Positions 1 through 10,400 of a stretch of 29,616 nt of DNA are shown here, piece after piece. The notes below the pieces were generated by a model. The model did not search any database. It saw only the letters and a program-made list of their open reading frames with translations, and was not told the DNA's origin. The translations under genes were made by a program, and so were the position numbers. The stretch comes from Planctomycetota bacterium (GTDB taxonomy: Bacteria; Planctomycetota; PUPC01; JACPCR01). Positions within the stretch are counted from its first letter, which is position 1, and every line of letters begins with the position of its first letter. The stretch spans positions 1 through 29,616 of the forward strand of contig JASLXP010001221.1 of assembly GCA_030740295.1 (NCBI GenBank), read 5' to 3'.

Positions 1-396
1 CTGCGTAAAGCCCAGATACAGCGCACCTATCAGCGTTAGAAAAATCCCGATCTGCGCGGCAGCTCCAAGCATTACAAGCTTGGGGTTCGACAACAGAGTG
101 GAAAAGTCCGTCATCGCCCCAATGCCCAGAAATATCAGGGGCGGAAAGACGCCCTGTTTCACTCCAAAGTAGATGTAACTAAGTACAGATCCGGGGTCAG
201 AATAGCCAAGGGCCATGTCTTCAATGGGTGGAATGTTGCCGACGATGATGCCGAATCCAATCGGAACAAGCAGGAGAGGCTCGTAATCCTTGATGATCGC
301 CAGGGCGATAAAGATGATGCCAATCATCATCATTACCACGTTTTCCGGGATGAGATTCGCGATACCCGTATTTTGCCATACCAGAGAGAGGTCCAT
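1..396 (-). CDS. oadB: Sodium ion-translocating decarboxylase beta subunit (partial, 3' end outside window)
   Basis: The reverse strand reads from an ATG at 394-396 through 132 codons to the window edge without a stop. The protein begins MDLSLVWQNTGIANL and contains KDYEPLLLVPIGFGIIVGN and PPLIFLGIGAMTDFSTLLS, then LGAAAQIGIF. These are hallmark stretches of the integral-membrane beta subunit of oxaloacetate, methylmalonyl-CoA and glutaconyl-CoA decarboxylases (OadB/MmdB/GcdB). In the family this subunit decarboxylates carboxybiotin and pumps sodium outward. Several hydrophobic segments fit a membrane protein. It lies 46 bp downstream of the gamma-subunit gene on the same strand, so they are probably co-transcribed. 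Which acyl substrate the complex uses cannot be told because no alpha subunit is visible, so the symbol is generic. The ribosome-binding site is weak. Confidence 0.9.
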   Translation of the reverse strand, partial: MDLSLVWQNTGIANLIPENVVMMMIGIIFIALAIIKDYEPLLLVPIGFGIIVGNIPPIEDMALGYSDPGSVLSYIYFGVKQGVFPPLIFLGIGAMTDFSTLLSNPKLVMLGAAAQIGIFLTLIGALYLGFTQ

Positions 397-442
397 AACT
401 GCTCAGATTCTGCCCTTCGGGTCTTGCTGGATTGGTTCGATT

Positions 443-745
443 TTAGTCCCGCGTCCGGGCCATCTGTGTGTGCAGGACGAATCCGATGGCTGCCAGAACG
501 GCATCTTCTTCGTCATTAGCGCTAGTCTGAACCGGCGCGTGATGCTCTTGAGAGGGTGGGTAAATCTCGTTCAACTTCTCGACCACATGCGGCAACGCCG
601 TCAGCAGCGCAGTGATCAGGGAGAGAACAATGAATACCAACAACATCCCGACGATGGAGATGCTGATACCATTCTGCTCCGAGACATTTCTGAAACCCGA
701 AATGGCCTGCGTGGCCGATTCCGCGAAAAAAATCCATCCGCTCAT
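443..745 (-). CDS. oadG: Sodium pump decarboxylase gamma subunit (OadG family)
   Basis: This is a 100-residue protein with a single membrane segment, GISISIVGMLLVFIVLSLI, at about residues 26-44. An amphipathic stretch follows, then an acidic-alanine motif, DEEDAVLAAIGFVLH, near residues 78-92. This layout (short N-terminus, one helix with a VGM.VVF-like core, then a DEE..AAI tail) is typical of the gamma subunit, which holds the alpha and beta subunits together and helps assemble the sodium pump. The beta gene follows after 46 bp. The catalytic alpha subunit and the biotin carrier are not next to it: the upstream neighbour, sat, is divergent. The start ATG at 743-745 has no strong Shine-Dalgarno. 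Family assignment is good although the sequence is short. Confidence 0.82.
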   Translation of the reverse strand: MSGWIFFAESATQAISGFRNVSEQNGISISIVGMLLVFIVLSLITALLTALPHVVEKLNEIYPPSQEHHAPVQTSANDEEDAVLAAIGFVLHTQMARTRD

Positions 746-798
746 GGTCTTTGCCGAGTGAAATCTGGCGCGATCTCTGCCTCAAAAATTAGAGCGGC

Positions 799-828
799 AT
801 ACTATGTCGATTTTTCAAGGGTTAACAA
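799..828 (-). promoter_or_regulatory. Candidate sigma70-type promoter for the decarboxylase gamma-beta genes
   Basis: On the reverse strand TTGTTA (823-828) and TAGTAT (799-804) are separated by 18 bp and lie about 55 bp before the gamma-subunit ATG. The 249-bp divergent gap 746-994 must hold promoters for both directions. No convincing -35/-10 pair was found for sat: TATACT at 929-934 has only a TTGAAA 8 bp away. This is motif matching only. Confidence 0.25.
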
Positions 829-994
829 CCCGGATTGATTGTGCAGGCCGAAGAATCATTCCCGAAGGATGCAAGAACGGACCCTCTTCCTCGCCGGTCT
901 AACCAGTGGTCTTCTTGAAAGTGTTACCTATACTTCCGCCCCTCCAGATGATGACCGATATTACCAGCGAGTTCCCAACAAAGAGAGAAGCATC

Positions 995-2257
995 ATGAGT
1001 GGCCTGATTGCACCCCATGGCGGGCTGAGTGAGCCTGTAAATCTGACTGTTTCTGCCGATTGTGTTGACGACTTCAAGGCCGAGGCCGGCGCCTTGACAC
1101 GAGTGCCGGTTTCCGATGCAGACCTTTCCGGTGTTTACCGATTCGGTGATGGTGGCCTGAGCCCGCTGAATGGGCCGATGGATTCGGCAACATACAACCG
1201 TGTTCTGGATGAAAGTGTCATCGAAGTGGGTGGCAAGCTCTACGCGTGGACCATTCCGGTTTCGCTGCCGGTCACTTCGGGCCTCGCGGGACAGTTGAGT
1301 GCCGGGCAGAAGGTGGCCCTTGAGAACTCTTCAGGCGATATTGTAGCGACTCTGGAAATCAGCGACGTGTTTGAATGGGACAAGACCAAATACCTCAACA
1401 GTGTTTACCTGACCGAGCGGACGGACCATCCGGGCGGGGACATGGTCCTCAATAACGATGCTGATATGACACACCTGCTTGGTGGCACGGTTGCGGTGCT
1501 GCCACGGCCGAAGAATCCGAGTTTTGGCCAGTATGTGCTGAGCCCTCGTGAGGTCCGGGCCGTTCTTGCCGAGAGGGGTTGGGATAAGGTGGTTGCCTTC
1601 CAGACCCGAAACCCACTTCACCGGGCCCATGAATACGCTCTTGTGCACGGCCTCGAAGTTCTCCTCCGTGCCGGGCACAATGCCGGCGCCTGCCTCAACC
1701 CGCTCGTAGGTGAGACCAAGGGGGACGATGTGAGTGCTGAAGTTCGCATGGAAACCTATGAGACTTTGATCGATGCGCGGGGGATGGGTGAAGGCGACAG
1801 CGATGCGGATCTCTGGGCAAAGCTCGGCGAACAGGTTCCAGACCGCGTTTGCCTTCTCGGCCTCGACATCAAGATGTTCTACGGCGGCCCCAAGGAGGCG
1901 GTCATGCACGCCATCTATCGGCAGAACTACGGATTCACGAACATCGTCATCGGCCGCAAACACGCGGACGCTCCCTACCACGACGGCGAAGCCATCTGGG
2001 GTGACTTCGACGCGCAGGAGATCTTCAATAACCTCAACGGCGAGCTCCTCATCGAGCCGATCAACGTCGGTTTCGCTGCATTCTATGAATCGCTTGGCCG
2101 CGTGGACCTGATGTCCAACCACGATGACGAAAAGCCGGTTTTCATATCAGGTAAACAAGTGCGGGCCACGTTGCTGGCCGGCGAAGAAGTCGATCCGCGT
2201 ATCATGCGTCCAAGTACGTCGCAGATTCTGGTGAAGGCGATGGCGGGATCGGCGTAG
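995..2257 (+). CDS. sat: Sulfate adenylyltransferase (ATP sulfurylase)
   Basis: The enzyme activates sulfate with ATP to adenosine 5'-phosphosulfate and pyrophosphate (reversible in dissimilatory metabolism); it acts in the cytoplasm. From the ATG at 995 the product is 420 residues, the usual length of the homo-oligomeric Sat/Met3 type. Visible motifs are the nucleotide-binding [12 protein letters not shown] (residues 203-214), the GRKHADAP loop (320-327) in place of the common GRDHAG, and a C-terminal ISGKQVR...MRPSTSQIL segment. An upstream in-frame start at 839 would add 52 residues with no similarity to the family. I prefer 995 because AGAGAGAAG lies just before it and homology begins there. 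No APS kinase, APS reductase or CysDN partner is adjacent, so assimilation versus energy metabolism cannot be decided. Confidence 0.95.
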   Translation: MSGLIAPHGGLSEPVNLTVSADCVDDFKAEAGALTRVPVSDADLSGVYRFGDGGLSPLNGPMDSATYNRVLDESVIEVGGKLYAWTIPVSLPVTSGLAGQLSAGQKVALENSSGDIVATLEISDVFEWDKTKYLNSVYLTERTDHPGGDMVLNNDADMTHLLGGTVAVLPRPKNPSFGQYVLSPREVRAVLAERGWDKVVAFQTRNPLHRAHEYALVHGLEVLLRAGHNAGACLNPLVGETKGDDVSAEVRMETYETLIDARGMGEGDSDADLWAKLGEQVPDRVCLLGLDIKMFYGGPKEAVMHAIYRQNYGFTNIVIGRKHADAPYHDGEAIWGDFDAQEIFNNLNGELLIEPINVGFAAFYESLGRVDLMSNHDDEKPVFISGKQVRATLLAGEEVDPRIMRPSTSQILVKAMAGSA

Positions 2258-2421
2258 TGGTCAAGGTTGATTCTGCCCATTCATTTTCTTCGACACTGTT
2301 AAGTCTTTTCTGCGTTCCGGCGGATCTCAATTAGAACGAAATCAGTACGACGAAGAGAACTTTGGAGCGAACGGAGCCAAGCTTTCGTCTTGGGTTGATT
2401 TCTCACTGACAGGGCTCTCCC

Positions 2422-4644
2422 TTGGCAGAAAACGAAAATCAAAACGGGATGAGGATTGAGGGCGAGCTCAGCCGGGATCTGGGGCTCCTCTCTGCTCTGG
2501 CGATTGGTGTCGGCACTATGATCGCAGCCGGGATATTCACGCTTTCCGGCCTGGCGGTGGCAAAGGTGGGTTCCGCGGCGATTGTGTCGTTTCTGATGGC
2601 CGCGGTGGTGGCCCTCTTCACCGCGCTTACCTATTGCGAATTCAGCTCGATCTATCCCGAGTCCGGCGAAGGCTACCTGTATGCACGCAAAACCTTCACC
2701 CCTCCGCTGGCTTACATGGTCGGTTGGTGCTTGCTGCTCGGCTACACCTCGTCGTGCGGTTTTTACATTGCCAGCCTTTCCACCTACTTCAACGAGTTCA
2801 TCTGGCACGCGCCCTTTAAGAATCTGGCCGGCCTCATCGCAGTGGCGGCACTTACCCTCTTGAACATCAAGGGCACAAAAGAGAGTGGTAACTTTCAGAT
2901 CTTCGTCACCATCGGGAAGGTCCTCTTACTCATCTGGTTCATCGGCGGCGGCCTGAGCAGGCTGGATTCGGATATGCTCGTTGAGCGATTCAGCACGGAC
3001 GTGCTGAAACTCAGCAGCACTGCGGCCATGGTGTTCATTACTTTTTTCGGTTTCTCCGCCATAGCGGCTTCGGCAGGAGAAGTTCAGTCCCCGACCAAGA
3101 CGATCCCCCGGGCCATATTCATTTCGATGGGTCTGGTCACCGTGCTTTACACGCTGGTCGTGCTGGTCATCGTCTCGGCCAATCTCGATCTATCGGAGAA
3201 TGCAGAGGCCGCCATGGGAACGGCCGCCAAGGACTTCCTCGGCCCCATCGGTGGAATGGTCATCGTCGCGGGCGCGTTGTTCTCCATGATCTCGGCTTCG
3301 AACGCGTCCATCATGGCCGGTTCGCGGGTCGCGTTGTCGATGAGCCAACTTGGCCACCTGCCCCGCGAAATCGGGACAGTGAATCCCGGTACGAGAACGC
3401 CCATTGTGGCTCTGCTGCTTACGGGCACGTTTATCGGCACTTTTACCATCCTGCTGCCGCTGGAGGACCTGGCTCACTTTGCCGACTGCATCCTTTTGGT
3501 CGCACTGATTCTGGTGAACGCGGCGCTCATCTTTCATCGCCGCAGGGAACCGGATCTCCACAGGCCATTCCGGGTGCCTCTCGTGCCCGTGCTGCCGGCT
3601 CTGGGCATCCTGGCGAATATTTATCTCCTGACACAGATTGTGATGCATGGCCACGAAGTCCCGGCCCTGCTCGCGGGCCTCGGCCTCGTTCTTGGCTTTC
3701 TTGGTTTCCTGGCCTGGAAAGGAACGCAGCCAGAGGCCGTCGCCCTGCCGGGACAACCTTCCCGGGTGGCCCTCGAACAATCGGCGATGACCGAAAGCCG
3801 CTATCGGATTCTGGTTCCAATCGCCAATCCCGGAAATGTCGGGCCGCTGATCGATATTGCATCCGCGATCGCCCGTCCGCGGGAGGGGGAGATCATAGCC
3901 CTCCGAACCGCTGTGGTGCCGGAACAGATTCCGCCTTATCTCGATGAAGAAACAGTCGAGCGAGAGCGACGGGATCTGGAGATTGCCCGTGCCAGAGCAC
4001 GAGACCATGGAGTCCCCATCACTTCCGTCGTCAGAGTGGGACACCACGTGGCAAGGGCAATTCTGGAAACCAGCCGGGAGCACGATTGCGACCTGATCGT
4101 CCTGGGATGGAAGGGCCACACCTCAACGGCGAGACGCATCCTGGGCGAGGTCACCGACGACGTAGTGACCCACGCCCGCGCTGACATCATGCTGGTGAAA
4201 TTGCTGCCCGATTCCAGGCCGATACGGAACCTTCTGCTTCCAACTGCCGGCGGAGAACACGCTCAACGGGCCGAACAATACGCCGCATCCATTGCCGATT
4301 CTCAACGGGGCTCGCTGACCCTCTGTTCCGTGGTATCACCCGATGCGGCTGATGAGAGCTTCGAGTCGGCAGAACAGCAACTCAAAGAGGCCACGGAGCG
4401 CATCGAGTTGGATGGGGAGTTGAGCGGAAAGGTCATTCGCAATCAGTCCATCATCGGCGGCATCCTCGACGAGTCTAAGGAATATGATGCCATCGTCCTG
4501 GGGGCCGCATCCGGAGGTTTCACAACGAAAATGTTCTTTGGCAGCATCCCGGAAGACGTCGCTCGAAATGCCGACCGACCGGTGATTATGGTCAAAAGGC
4601 ACCATGCGGTTGGCGCGCTCGTGCGGCGTGTGATGCAGGAGTAG
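2422..4644 (+). CDS. APC-family amino acid permease fused to two universal stress protein domains
   Basis: Residues about 10-440 are an APC-superfamily transporter with about 12 hydrophobic segments. Its first helix carries the signature IGVGTMIAAGIF, and GFSAIAASAGEVQSPTKTIPRA is seen in the middle. The C-terminal 290 residues hold two tandem UspA-like domains (about 460-590 and 595-725). Their nucleotide-binding loops are seen as LGWKGHTSTARRILG and LGAASGGFTTKMFFGS, each followed by a LVK/MVK terminal strand. Family knowledge suggests uptake of an amino acid or other small cation or anion, gated by cytosolic ATP-binding Usp domains; the substrate is unknown. The longest frame starts at a TTG (2422). 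An ATG at 2449 (MRIEGELSRDLG) is a good alternative. The gene is convergent with the next one, with 92 bp between. Confidence 0.88.
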   Translation: MAENENQNGMRIEGELSRDLGLLSALAIGVGTMIAAGIFTLSGLAVAKVGSAAIVSFLMAAVVALFTALTYCEFSSIYPESGEGYLYARKTFTPPLAYMVGWCLLLGYTSSCGFYIASLSTYFNEFIWHAPFKNLAGLIAVAALTLLNIKGTKESGNFQIFVTIGKVLLLIWFIGGGLSRLDSDMLVERFSTDVLKLSSTAAMVFITFFGFSAIAASAGEVQSPTKTIPRAIFISMGLVTVLYTLVVLVIVSANLDLSENAEAAMGTAAKDFLGPIGGMVIVAGALFSMISASNASIMAGSRVALSMSQLGHLPREIGTVNPGTRTPIVALLLTGTFIGTFTILLPLEDLAHFADCILLVALILVNAALIFHRRREPDLHRPFRVPLVPVLPALGILANIYLLTQIVMHGHEVPALLAGLGLVLGFLGFLAWKGTQPEAVALPGQPSRVALEQSAMTESRYRILVPIANPGNVGPLIDIASAIARPREGEIIALRTAVVPEQIPPYLDEETVERERRDLEIARARARDHGVPITSVVRVGHHVARAILETSREHDCDLIVLGWKGHTSTARRILGEVTDDVVTHARADIMLVKLLPDSRPIRNLLLPTAGGEHAQRAEQYAASIADSQRGSLTLCSVVSPDAADESFESAEQQLKEATERIELDGELSGKVIRNQSIIGGILDESKEYDAIVLGAASGGFTTKMFFGSIPEDVARNADRPVIMVKRHHAVGALVRRVMQE

Positions 4645-4736
4645 AGGTCGATCTCGGGGCGCACAATCATTGGTGCGTAACTGATTCCACCACACGGCAT
4701 GAGTTCTGTAGCTGCCGTTTTGAATATGTGCTGACT

Positions 4737-6998
4737 CTACACCCCCGTAAAAAGAATCTTCGCGTCCGACAACATGAACCACCGTTCGTACCAGTTCTTG
4801 ATGCTCTTGGGGTCACAGGCGTTGATAATCTCGACCTTGTTTTTGCCTACCCTCAGAAGACCCGCCTTTATCTTGAAGGTCTGGCGCGACCAGTTGTGCT
4901 TCACCGTTAGCACTTGACCCTCAAAGATAGATGTGCCGTTAATCTCGACGCGAATTTCAGACGTGTCGACATCGTGGTCGCAATCCGCTCCTTCGATCTC
5001 GAGCTTTGCACTGCCGTCGCCGGGAAGCTTGTCCAGCTTGAAATGGGCCTCCATGTGGTGGCTGCGTTTTGCGCTGTTGCCTTCCACGTAAACGGCAACG
5101 ACTACTCTCGGCGGAACGGCGAATTCATGGCCCCGGTAGACCCTCGGCCCCCATCCGTCGAACATCCAGATACTCGAAGGCAGGCGAATGCCGCCCGGAA
5201 TCAGATCTCCCGACGGTTCGGGGAAAAACTTCTCTCGCAACCATTTCTCGATGAGCTGCAGCGCGCCTTTCTGAACGGAATCGATCACGAATGCCACTCG
5301 GTGAATCTCTCGCATGGTGCTGACGCGGGCCTTCTCGTCATCACCGGCCAGATCGAATAATCCCTGGAGTTGTGCCACCAGAGCTTTCTTTGATTCAGGA
5401 TTGAGCTCTTTTGAAATCGGATGTTTCATCCAATCGAGAATGAACGACCGGGCCTCCTTGCTCAGCTCTACCTTCATCCGTTTGTCAGCCGCTTCTATTG
5501 CGTCCTGCAAAGCCTTCAGGGCGGCGTGGGCAAATTCATTGGAATAGAAACCCTCCGGATAACGGCTTTTGAGTTTGCGGCCCTCCTTCAGGGTTACCTG
5601 GTATCTCTCGTGTGCCAGCTCGAAATAACGAATCATCGGTTCGGCAGCCTTGCCGAAATGGGCGCGGGCAAAACGCCGAGTCAGCTCCATGGCATCCTGA
5701 TCCGGATCCCACATCAGAGTTGTCGAGAGATACTCACATAGCGGTCTGAAATTGTTGGGACTCCCGAATGTGAACATCACGCCGCGCAACCCCTTCTCAG
5801 CGTGGTGGCGGATACGTCCGGCAAGGAAGTCCGGCAAGCTCGGGTAATATTTTTCTGAAAAATACTCGCAGACAGTTGTCTGCCTGGGCGCGATGGCCAG
5901 CCAGCCGCCGATTTTTTTCTGCACGCCCTGCATGGCTTTCGGATTCGCAGCTATCGAATGATCCCAGAAAGGAAAAGACGCGTACCCGGCGGAACCGCAG
6001 ATCCAGACATTCTTTTCAGGTCTCTCGGTCGGAGGAGGCGCGTCCGATCCACCGTACGCGAAAGTCAGAATGATCTTGTCCGGATACTTCTCACCAATCG
6101 CCTTGGCCACCGGGTTTACCCACTTCAGCAGGCGGGTGGAATACTGGCCCGGAACAGGATCGAGTTTCTTACACGGTTCGCACTGGCACCATGCTCCGGT
6201 ATCGCCGTAGGTGATGGGAAAGAAGATCTTGCTCTTTTCATTCTCTATCCATCCGATGGCACGCTCGATGGAGATCCGAGTAACATCGGGATTGGAAAGA
6301 CAAAGCGGAGTGCGGTGGTCCGTGAACGATTTTTCGGGGATGCGTTTGCCGTTCTTCAGCATCGCAAAGTATTCCGGATGCTCGTCGTAAAAGAGCTTCT
6401 TCGGGATGAGGTAAGCAGCGGAGTGATCGATCCATAAATCCGAATCTTTGGCGAAAAGTTCCGGATTCAGCCCCTTGCGGCAGTCCGCCCACTCGACGCG
6501 TGTGGAATAATTTCTAAAGAGGATCTTCGGCTTCGTAATAAGCTCGAAAGCCGGCAAGATCGGCTTCCGCTTCGGGATGCGTGGGATGCGTGCGTAAAAC
6601 AGCGCGCCCTGCTTTTCGAAAAATCCTTGCACACCGTATTGAGTCGCATAGATGTGCGGTCCGGCAATGGCGATGTGGTCGGGAGTGCACTTAATCACGT
6701 ATCCACCGGGAGTCGCCTTCGCGATCTCTTGGTCCGAGATCAGGCCGGCCGCTCTGGATGCAGCAAGGCCAATGAAGATCTCTTTCTTACCGATCGGCTC
6801 CTTCGTGACCATCAATTTCTGGCCGAACATCGCTCCCCAGTTTCGGATGAAAGCGCTGGCAGCAGTTGCATCGTCCTCGTGGTGGCGAATGGTTTTGAAC
6901 GTTGAAGTATCAACGTCTGCAGCGCTGATGAACGCTGCACAGGAAAGGGCAAAGGTAACTATTGAGCAGAATTTTGGAGAAGCAGAAGCATGAAACAT
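4737..6998 (-). CDS. Secreted DUF4838 (GH20/alpha-glucuronidase-like) glycan-active protein
   Basis: This 753-residue protein has an N-terminal signal peptide ending near FISA-AD (residue about 26-27). Residues about 40-150 look like the small alpha/beta domain that precedes the barrel in GH20 and alpha-glucuronidase-like proteins. Residues about 155-450 match the DUF4838 pattern: HPEYFAMLKNGKR (207-219), then TYGDTGAWCQCEPC (263-276) with a CxCxxC cluster right after an Asp. The C-terminal part after about residue 590 is beta-rich and probably a carbohydrate-binding or jelly-roll module. The start ATG at 6996-6998 has AGGA six bases upstream. Members of this group are inferred to be glycosidases, but to my knowledge their chemistry is not established, so the substrate is left open. 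It is transcribed in the same direction as the PHP-like gene 411 bp upstream. Confidence 0.82.
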   Translation of the reverse strand: MFHASASPKFCSIVTFALSCAAFISAADVDTSTFKTIRHHEDDATAASAFIRNWGAMFGQKLMVTKEPIGKKEIFIGLAASRAAGLISDQEIAKATPGGYVIKCTPDHIAIAGPHIYATQYGVQGFFEKQGALFYARIPRIPKRKPILPAFELITKPKILFRNYSTRVEWADCRKGLNPELFAKDSDLWIDHSAAYLIPKKLFYDEHPEYFAMLKNGKRIPEKSFTDHRTPLCLSNPDVTRISIERAIGWIENEKSKIFFPITYGDTGAWCQCEPCKKLDPVPGQYSTRLLKWVNPVAKAIGEKYPDKIILTFAYGGSDAPPPTERPEKNVWICGSAGYASFPFWDHSIAANPKAMQGVQKKIGGWLAIAPRQTTVCEYFSEKYYPSLPDFLAGRIRHHAEKGLRGVMFTFGSPNNFRPLCEYLSTTLMWDPDQDAMELTRRFARAHFGKAAEPMIRYFELAHERYQVTLKEGRKLKSRYPEGFYSNEFAHAALKALQDAIEAADKRMKVELSKEARSFILDWMKHPISKELNPESKKALVAQLQGLFDLAGDDEKARVSTMREIHRVAFVIDSVQKGALQLIEKWLREKFFPEPSGDLIPGGIRLPSSIWMFDGWGPRVYRGHEFAVPPRVVVAVYVEGNSAKRSHHMEAHFKLDKLPGDGSAKLEIEGADCDHDVDTSEIRVEINGTSIFEGQVLTVKHNWSRQTFKIKAGLLRVGKNKVEIINACDPKSIKNWYERWFMLSDAKILFTGV

Positions 6999-7409
6999 AA
7001 GCAGTCCTGGGCGGCGTTATTCAGAGGGGGCCGGGTTCAGCTGAGGCATGGCCGGCCCTGACGAACTAGGGATACAATACAACGATTTCTAAACGGGTAT
7101 GGGCATGATATGGCAGACAGAAGCATCCAGGAATCAGGATGCTACCGAATTGTCTGTGAGGGCGGCATTGGAGTGGAGGATGACCTCTGCATCTTCTCGT
7201 TTTCACCATTTCAACACGTGACCCCTTAGCCATTCGATGCACGGCACGATGACAGGAATCCTCGACTGGATCAACTTCTGGGAAGGCAGTTTCTTGAGAC
7301 GACGATACGGGTCCTTACAGCCCCTGCAAACTCCACTTTGTTCATTTCTCGGCTCATCAGGCGCTTCGAGGTCTCAGGAGATTCTGACGGGCGCCACTCC
7401 CCCGCAGAT
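6999..7409. other. 411-bp non-coding gap with a GC-rich inverted repeat
   Basis: No convincing gene was seen on either strand; short open frames here have no coding character. GGGCCGG (7028-7034) and CCGGCCC (7052-7058) form a 7-bp stem with a 17-nt loop. It lies 30-60 bp upstream of the DUF4838 start codon, so it would sit in the leader of that gene or just before its promoter. A role is not established. Confidence 0.4.
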
Positions 7410-10400
7410 CTACTTTTTCGTCAGACCGGTCAGCCGGATACTGGCGCCTGGTGGGACCTCAATCTCCCGCTTCTGGCCACCGAAAATTGGGGTGTTGGCT
7501 GGTGACCAGAGATTGGTCTTTACCAGCTGGCTGGTCGGGTTGTGGACTTCAACGAAAGGGGGCTTGCCGGGGGCCTGACCATCGATGACTGCGGTGAGCT
7601 TCAGATCTTTGTTTTCAGTGACGAAGATGTTGCCGACCCACATTTCGTTGGCTGTATCAATAGGCTCCTGGAAATGAGCAGCGCCGTTCAAGATTGGTAC
7701 GAAGCGGAACCATTTCCGTTTTGTGGAATAAATTGCGGCGCAGCCGTTGTCTTCGAGGCCCTGGACTTTGATGGGCAGATCGATGAGGAGTTTCTGTGGG
7801 CCGAGCTTGAAGAAGGCTTCATTGTCCTTCGCGGTGGCGGTGAAGAAGAAGGTCCCGTCTGCGAGTTCGCCGGCTTTCATCTGGACTGCGTAACCGTCGC
7901 TTCCGCCACCCATGTTCATGGCCTTTACGGTATGTTCGAGAAGGTCGTTGCCGCCTTGGGAATCGGCGAAGGTGCCGATGGCGTAGCGATACTTCATGAC
8001 GGTACCGGCCTTGACCTTCTGGCCATCCCTACCGAAGCCAATCCAGATGCTTCCAGGCCAACCTTTGTGGACGAATTCATACGAGAAATTCATGTCGTGC
8101 GGAGCGAGGAAGCCGTTGTAGCCGACTGCGGTGGGCATTTGAGCGGCGTAACCTCCGGGCTTCAGGCGCCCGCCGGTTCTGAGTTTCTTGTCTTCGTCTC
8201 TCAGGAGAAACACGCGAGTGCCGGCGTCGGCATCGGTGATAATGGCGGTGTCTCCCCACCCGTGCTCGAGGTCGAAAGGGCACCTCATTGTGACGAGAGG
8301 AATCGGCACGCGGCCTTGCAGTGTGACGTCTTTCTTGAAACGGATTTCGCCTTCGTGCCAAATGAGGCCGCCGCGGTAATTCTTACGGCCCTCTCGTCCG
8401 CGGCGATAGTTCCAGGAGACGTACATGTCCTGGCGATGCATCGGCGCAATCATGGTGTGATTGCGCTCAAAGAACTCGATTTCGCCTTGATCGAGCAGGA
8501 CGCTGCCAATGGCAGGCTGGGGTCTCTCGGTCGTCTCGTAGATTTCAGAGAAGTTCTTCATTGCCATGCGGGCGATTTGGATGTTGTAGCTGGCCAGAGG
8601 AACGTCCAGGTAACGGGCCATCAACTTTTTGATTTTGTAGGGACTCGGATACCAGTCGCTCTGCCCCTTGATGCGGATCATTGACCACGGGCGAACGATG
8701 GGCGTCTTCACTCCGAGAGACTGCGAGCCGGTGTCGTATCCCGAAAGAGCTTCGTCTCCGCCATTGATGAATTGCTTCTGCATCGGCAGCATCTCGTGAC
8801 GATCCGGATGCCAGACCAAGCCGGTGCCGCCAAGGATGTTCAGGTTATCGCCGCATCGGAAAAGGCTCTGCTTGTAAGAATAGACGAACGCATATTGGGA
8901 GATAGCTTTCTTGCCGGCGGTGTCCGTGACTTCCAGAACAAGGTAGTGATTCTTGTCGTGCACCATCTCAAATTCACGGGCTATCTCTTTGGCGCCGTTG
9001 CCGGCAAAACGGCGGAAGATGCCTCGGTCAGCATCGAGGACTTTTATGTCTTTGACTCCAATGTCCGATCGCACAACGAAATTCAAGCGAATCCGCTGGG
9101 CTCCGCGGGTGATGCGCCAATTGGATTCCATTTGCGTGTTGTTTCCGCCCCAGTAGGCGATGACCGGCCCCCCGCTCAGGTATTGCCCGCCGTGCCAGGC
9201 CACGAAAGTCGCCGCGGTTCGCGTGTTGAAGCAGCGTTTCGCTGCGGCGAGGTTTCGGTAGCCGGTGAACGAAGTTTTTGCGGCCAGAGCCACGTCCTTC
9301 GATGAACGAATACGAGTGAAAGAGGCCACGGCAGACCATCGCAGATCACGGAGGCCATACAGATACTCGCTGAAATTGTCGGCGATGAGCTTATCGCGCT
9401 CATAGACCAGCGGCGTGTAATAGAAGAACCACCAGAGATTCTCCGGATGCGCGCCCTTTGCCCGGAGCTGTTTATAGTCGAGAACTGCGCAGGGAGAGAA
9501 ACCGGTGTCGTGGGCGAATTTGCCGAAATGCCGGATGCGCTTGCCGTCCCACTGCGTGTAAGTGTGCTTGCCGTTTTTGAACGTCGCCTCGGGAAAGACG
9601 ACCTTCTCGCCCCACATTGTCCAGCGGATTCCCGACCCGTCTGTAAATTCGATACCGGGGCACGCATAAAAAGACGCGTCTGACCCCTTGGCGCAATCCT
9701 GTTTCAGCTTGTCGAGTTTCTCGGCGGTCAGATGCTCCATGGGAGCCGCGAAGACGATGAACGAAAGCCCGGCGTCCTTCGCGGCCTTCACGTAATCTGC
9801 AACGGTACTTTCGCCGTCGGAGTGATCAGAGTGCAACCCGACCACGCCCCGAACACCGTTCCCAGTTTTCGCCGCTTCAGGGAATCTGTGGCCATCGTAA
9901 TGAACGGTCGGGGGAAACTGCACGGCCCTATAGGGTTTGAATTCATAAGTTCCGAATCCGCCCTTCATGCGCGCCGCCTCGGCCAGCCAAAGGTACGCGT
10001 TCATCTGCAGCCTCATGCTGTCGCTGGCTCGGCCGCTAACAGGATCGCCACTCGTCTCGACCGTGTGCGACCACAGTTTCTTTCCGTAGTTCATACCAGT
10101 AAACAGACCGGAAATCGGGTAACTGACGATACGCCCTTCACCAAACTGCCGAACGGCGACCACCGGTGGCTCGACCTTGTAAGTCCCATCCGCATCCAGG
10201 TTGACGATGTTTGGCTCGCCGCCTTTCCCGGAACGATAGCTCTTCGCCTCTTTGTGTCCGCGGACAACTACTTGCCATTCCGCCGAATAATCGAGTGCGA
10301 CAAGACCGGGGTACCTCCCGGCACTATGAAGTGGTAGGTAGAGATGCCGGACACCTTCGGTCACCGAGTGCGAGCTAACATTTCCCGTGAACCAGAAAGT

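Noticed and set aside
290..838. A 182-codon plus-strand frame
   Set aside because: It runs antisense across the beta and gamma decarboxylase genes and the divergent promoter gap, with no protein family resemblance.
915..934. TTGAAA and TATACT as a sat promoter
   Set aside because: The spacer is 8 bp, far from the 16-18 bp needed for a sigma70 promoter.
1331..2122. A 263-codon minus-strand frame
   Set aside because: It is fully antisense to sat, whose catalytic motifs are clear.
4660..4677. Possible terminator hairpin CGCAC/GTGCG between the permease and the first DUF4838 gene
   Set aside because: The stem is only 5 bp with an 8-nt loop and no T tract follows, so it is too weak to call.
7542..8684. 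A 380-codon plus-strand frame
   Set aside because: It is antisense to the PHP-like gene body; the acidic, Val/Ala-rich composition mirrors the real gene and has no recognisable motif.
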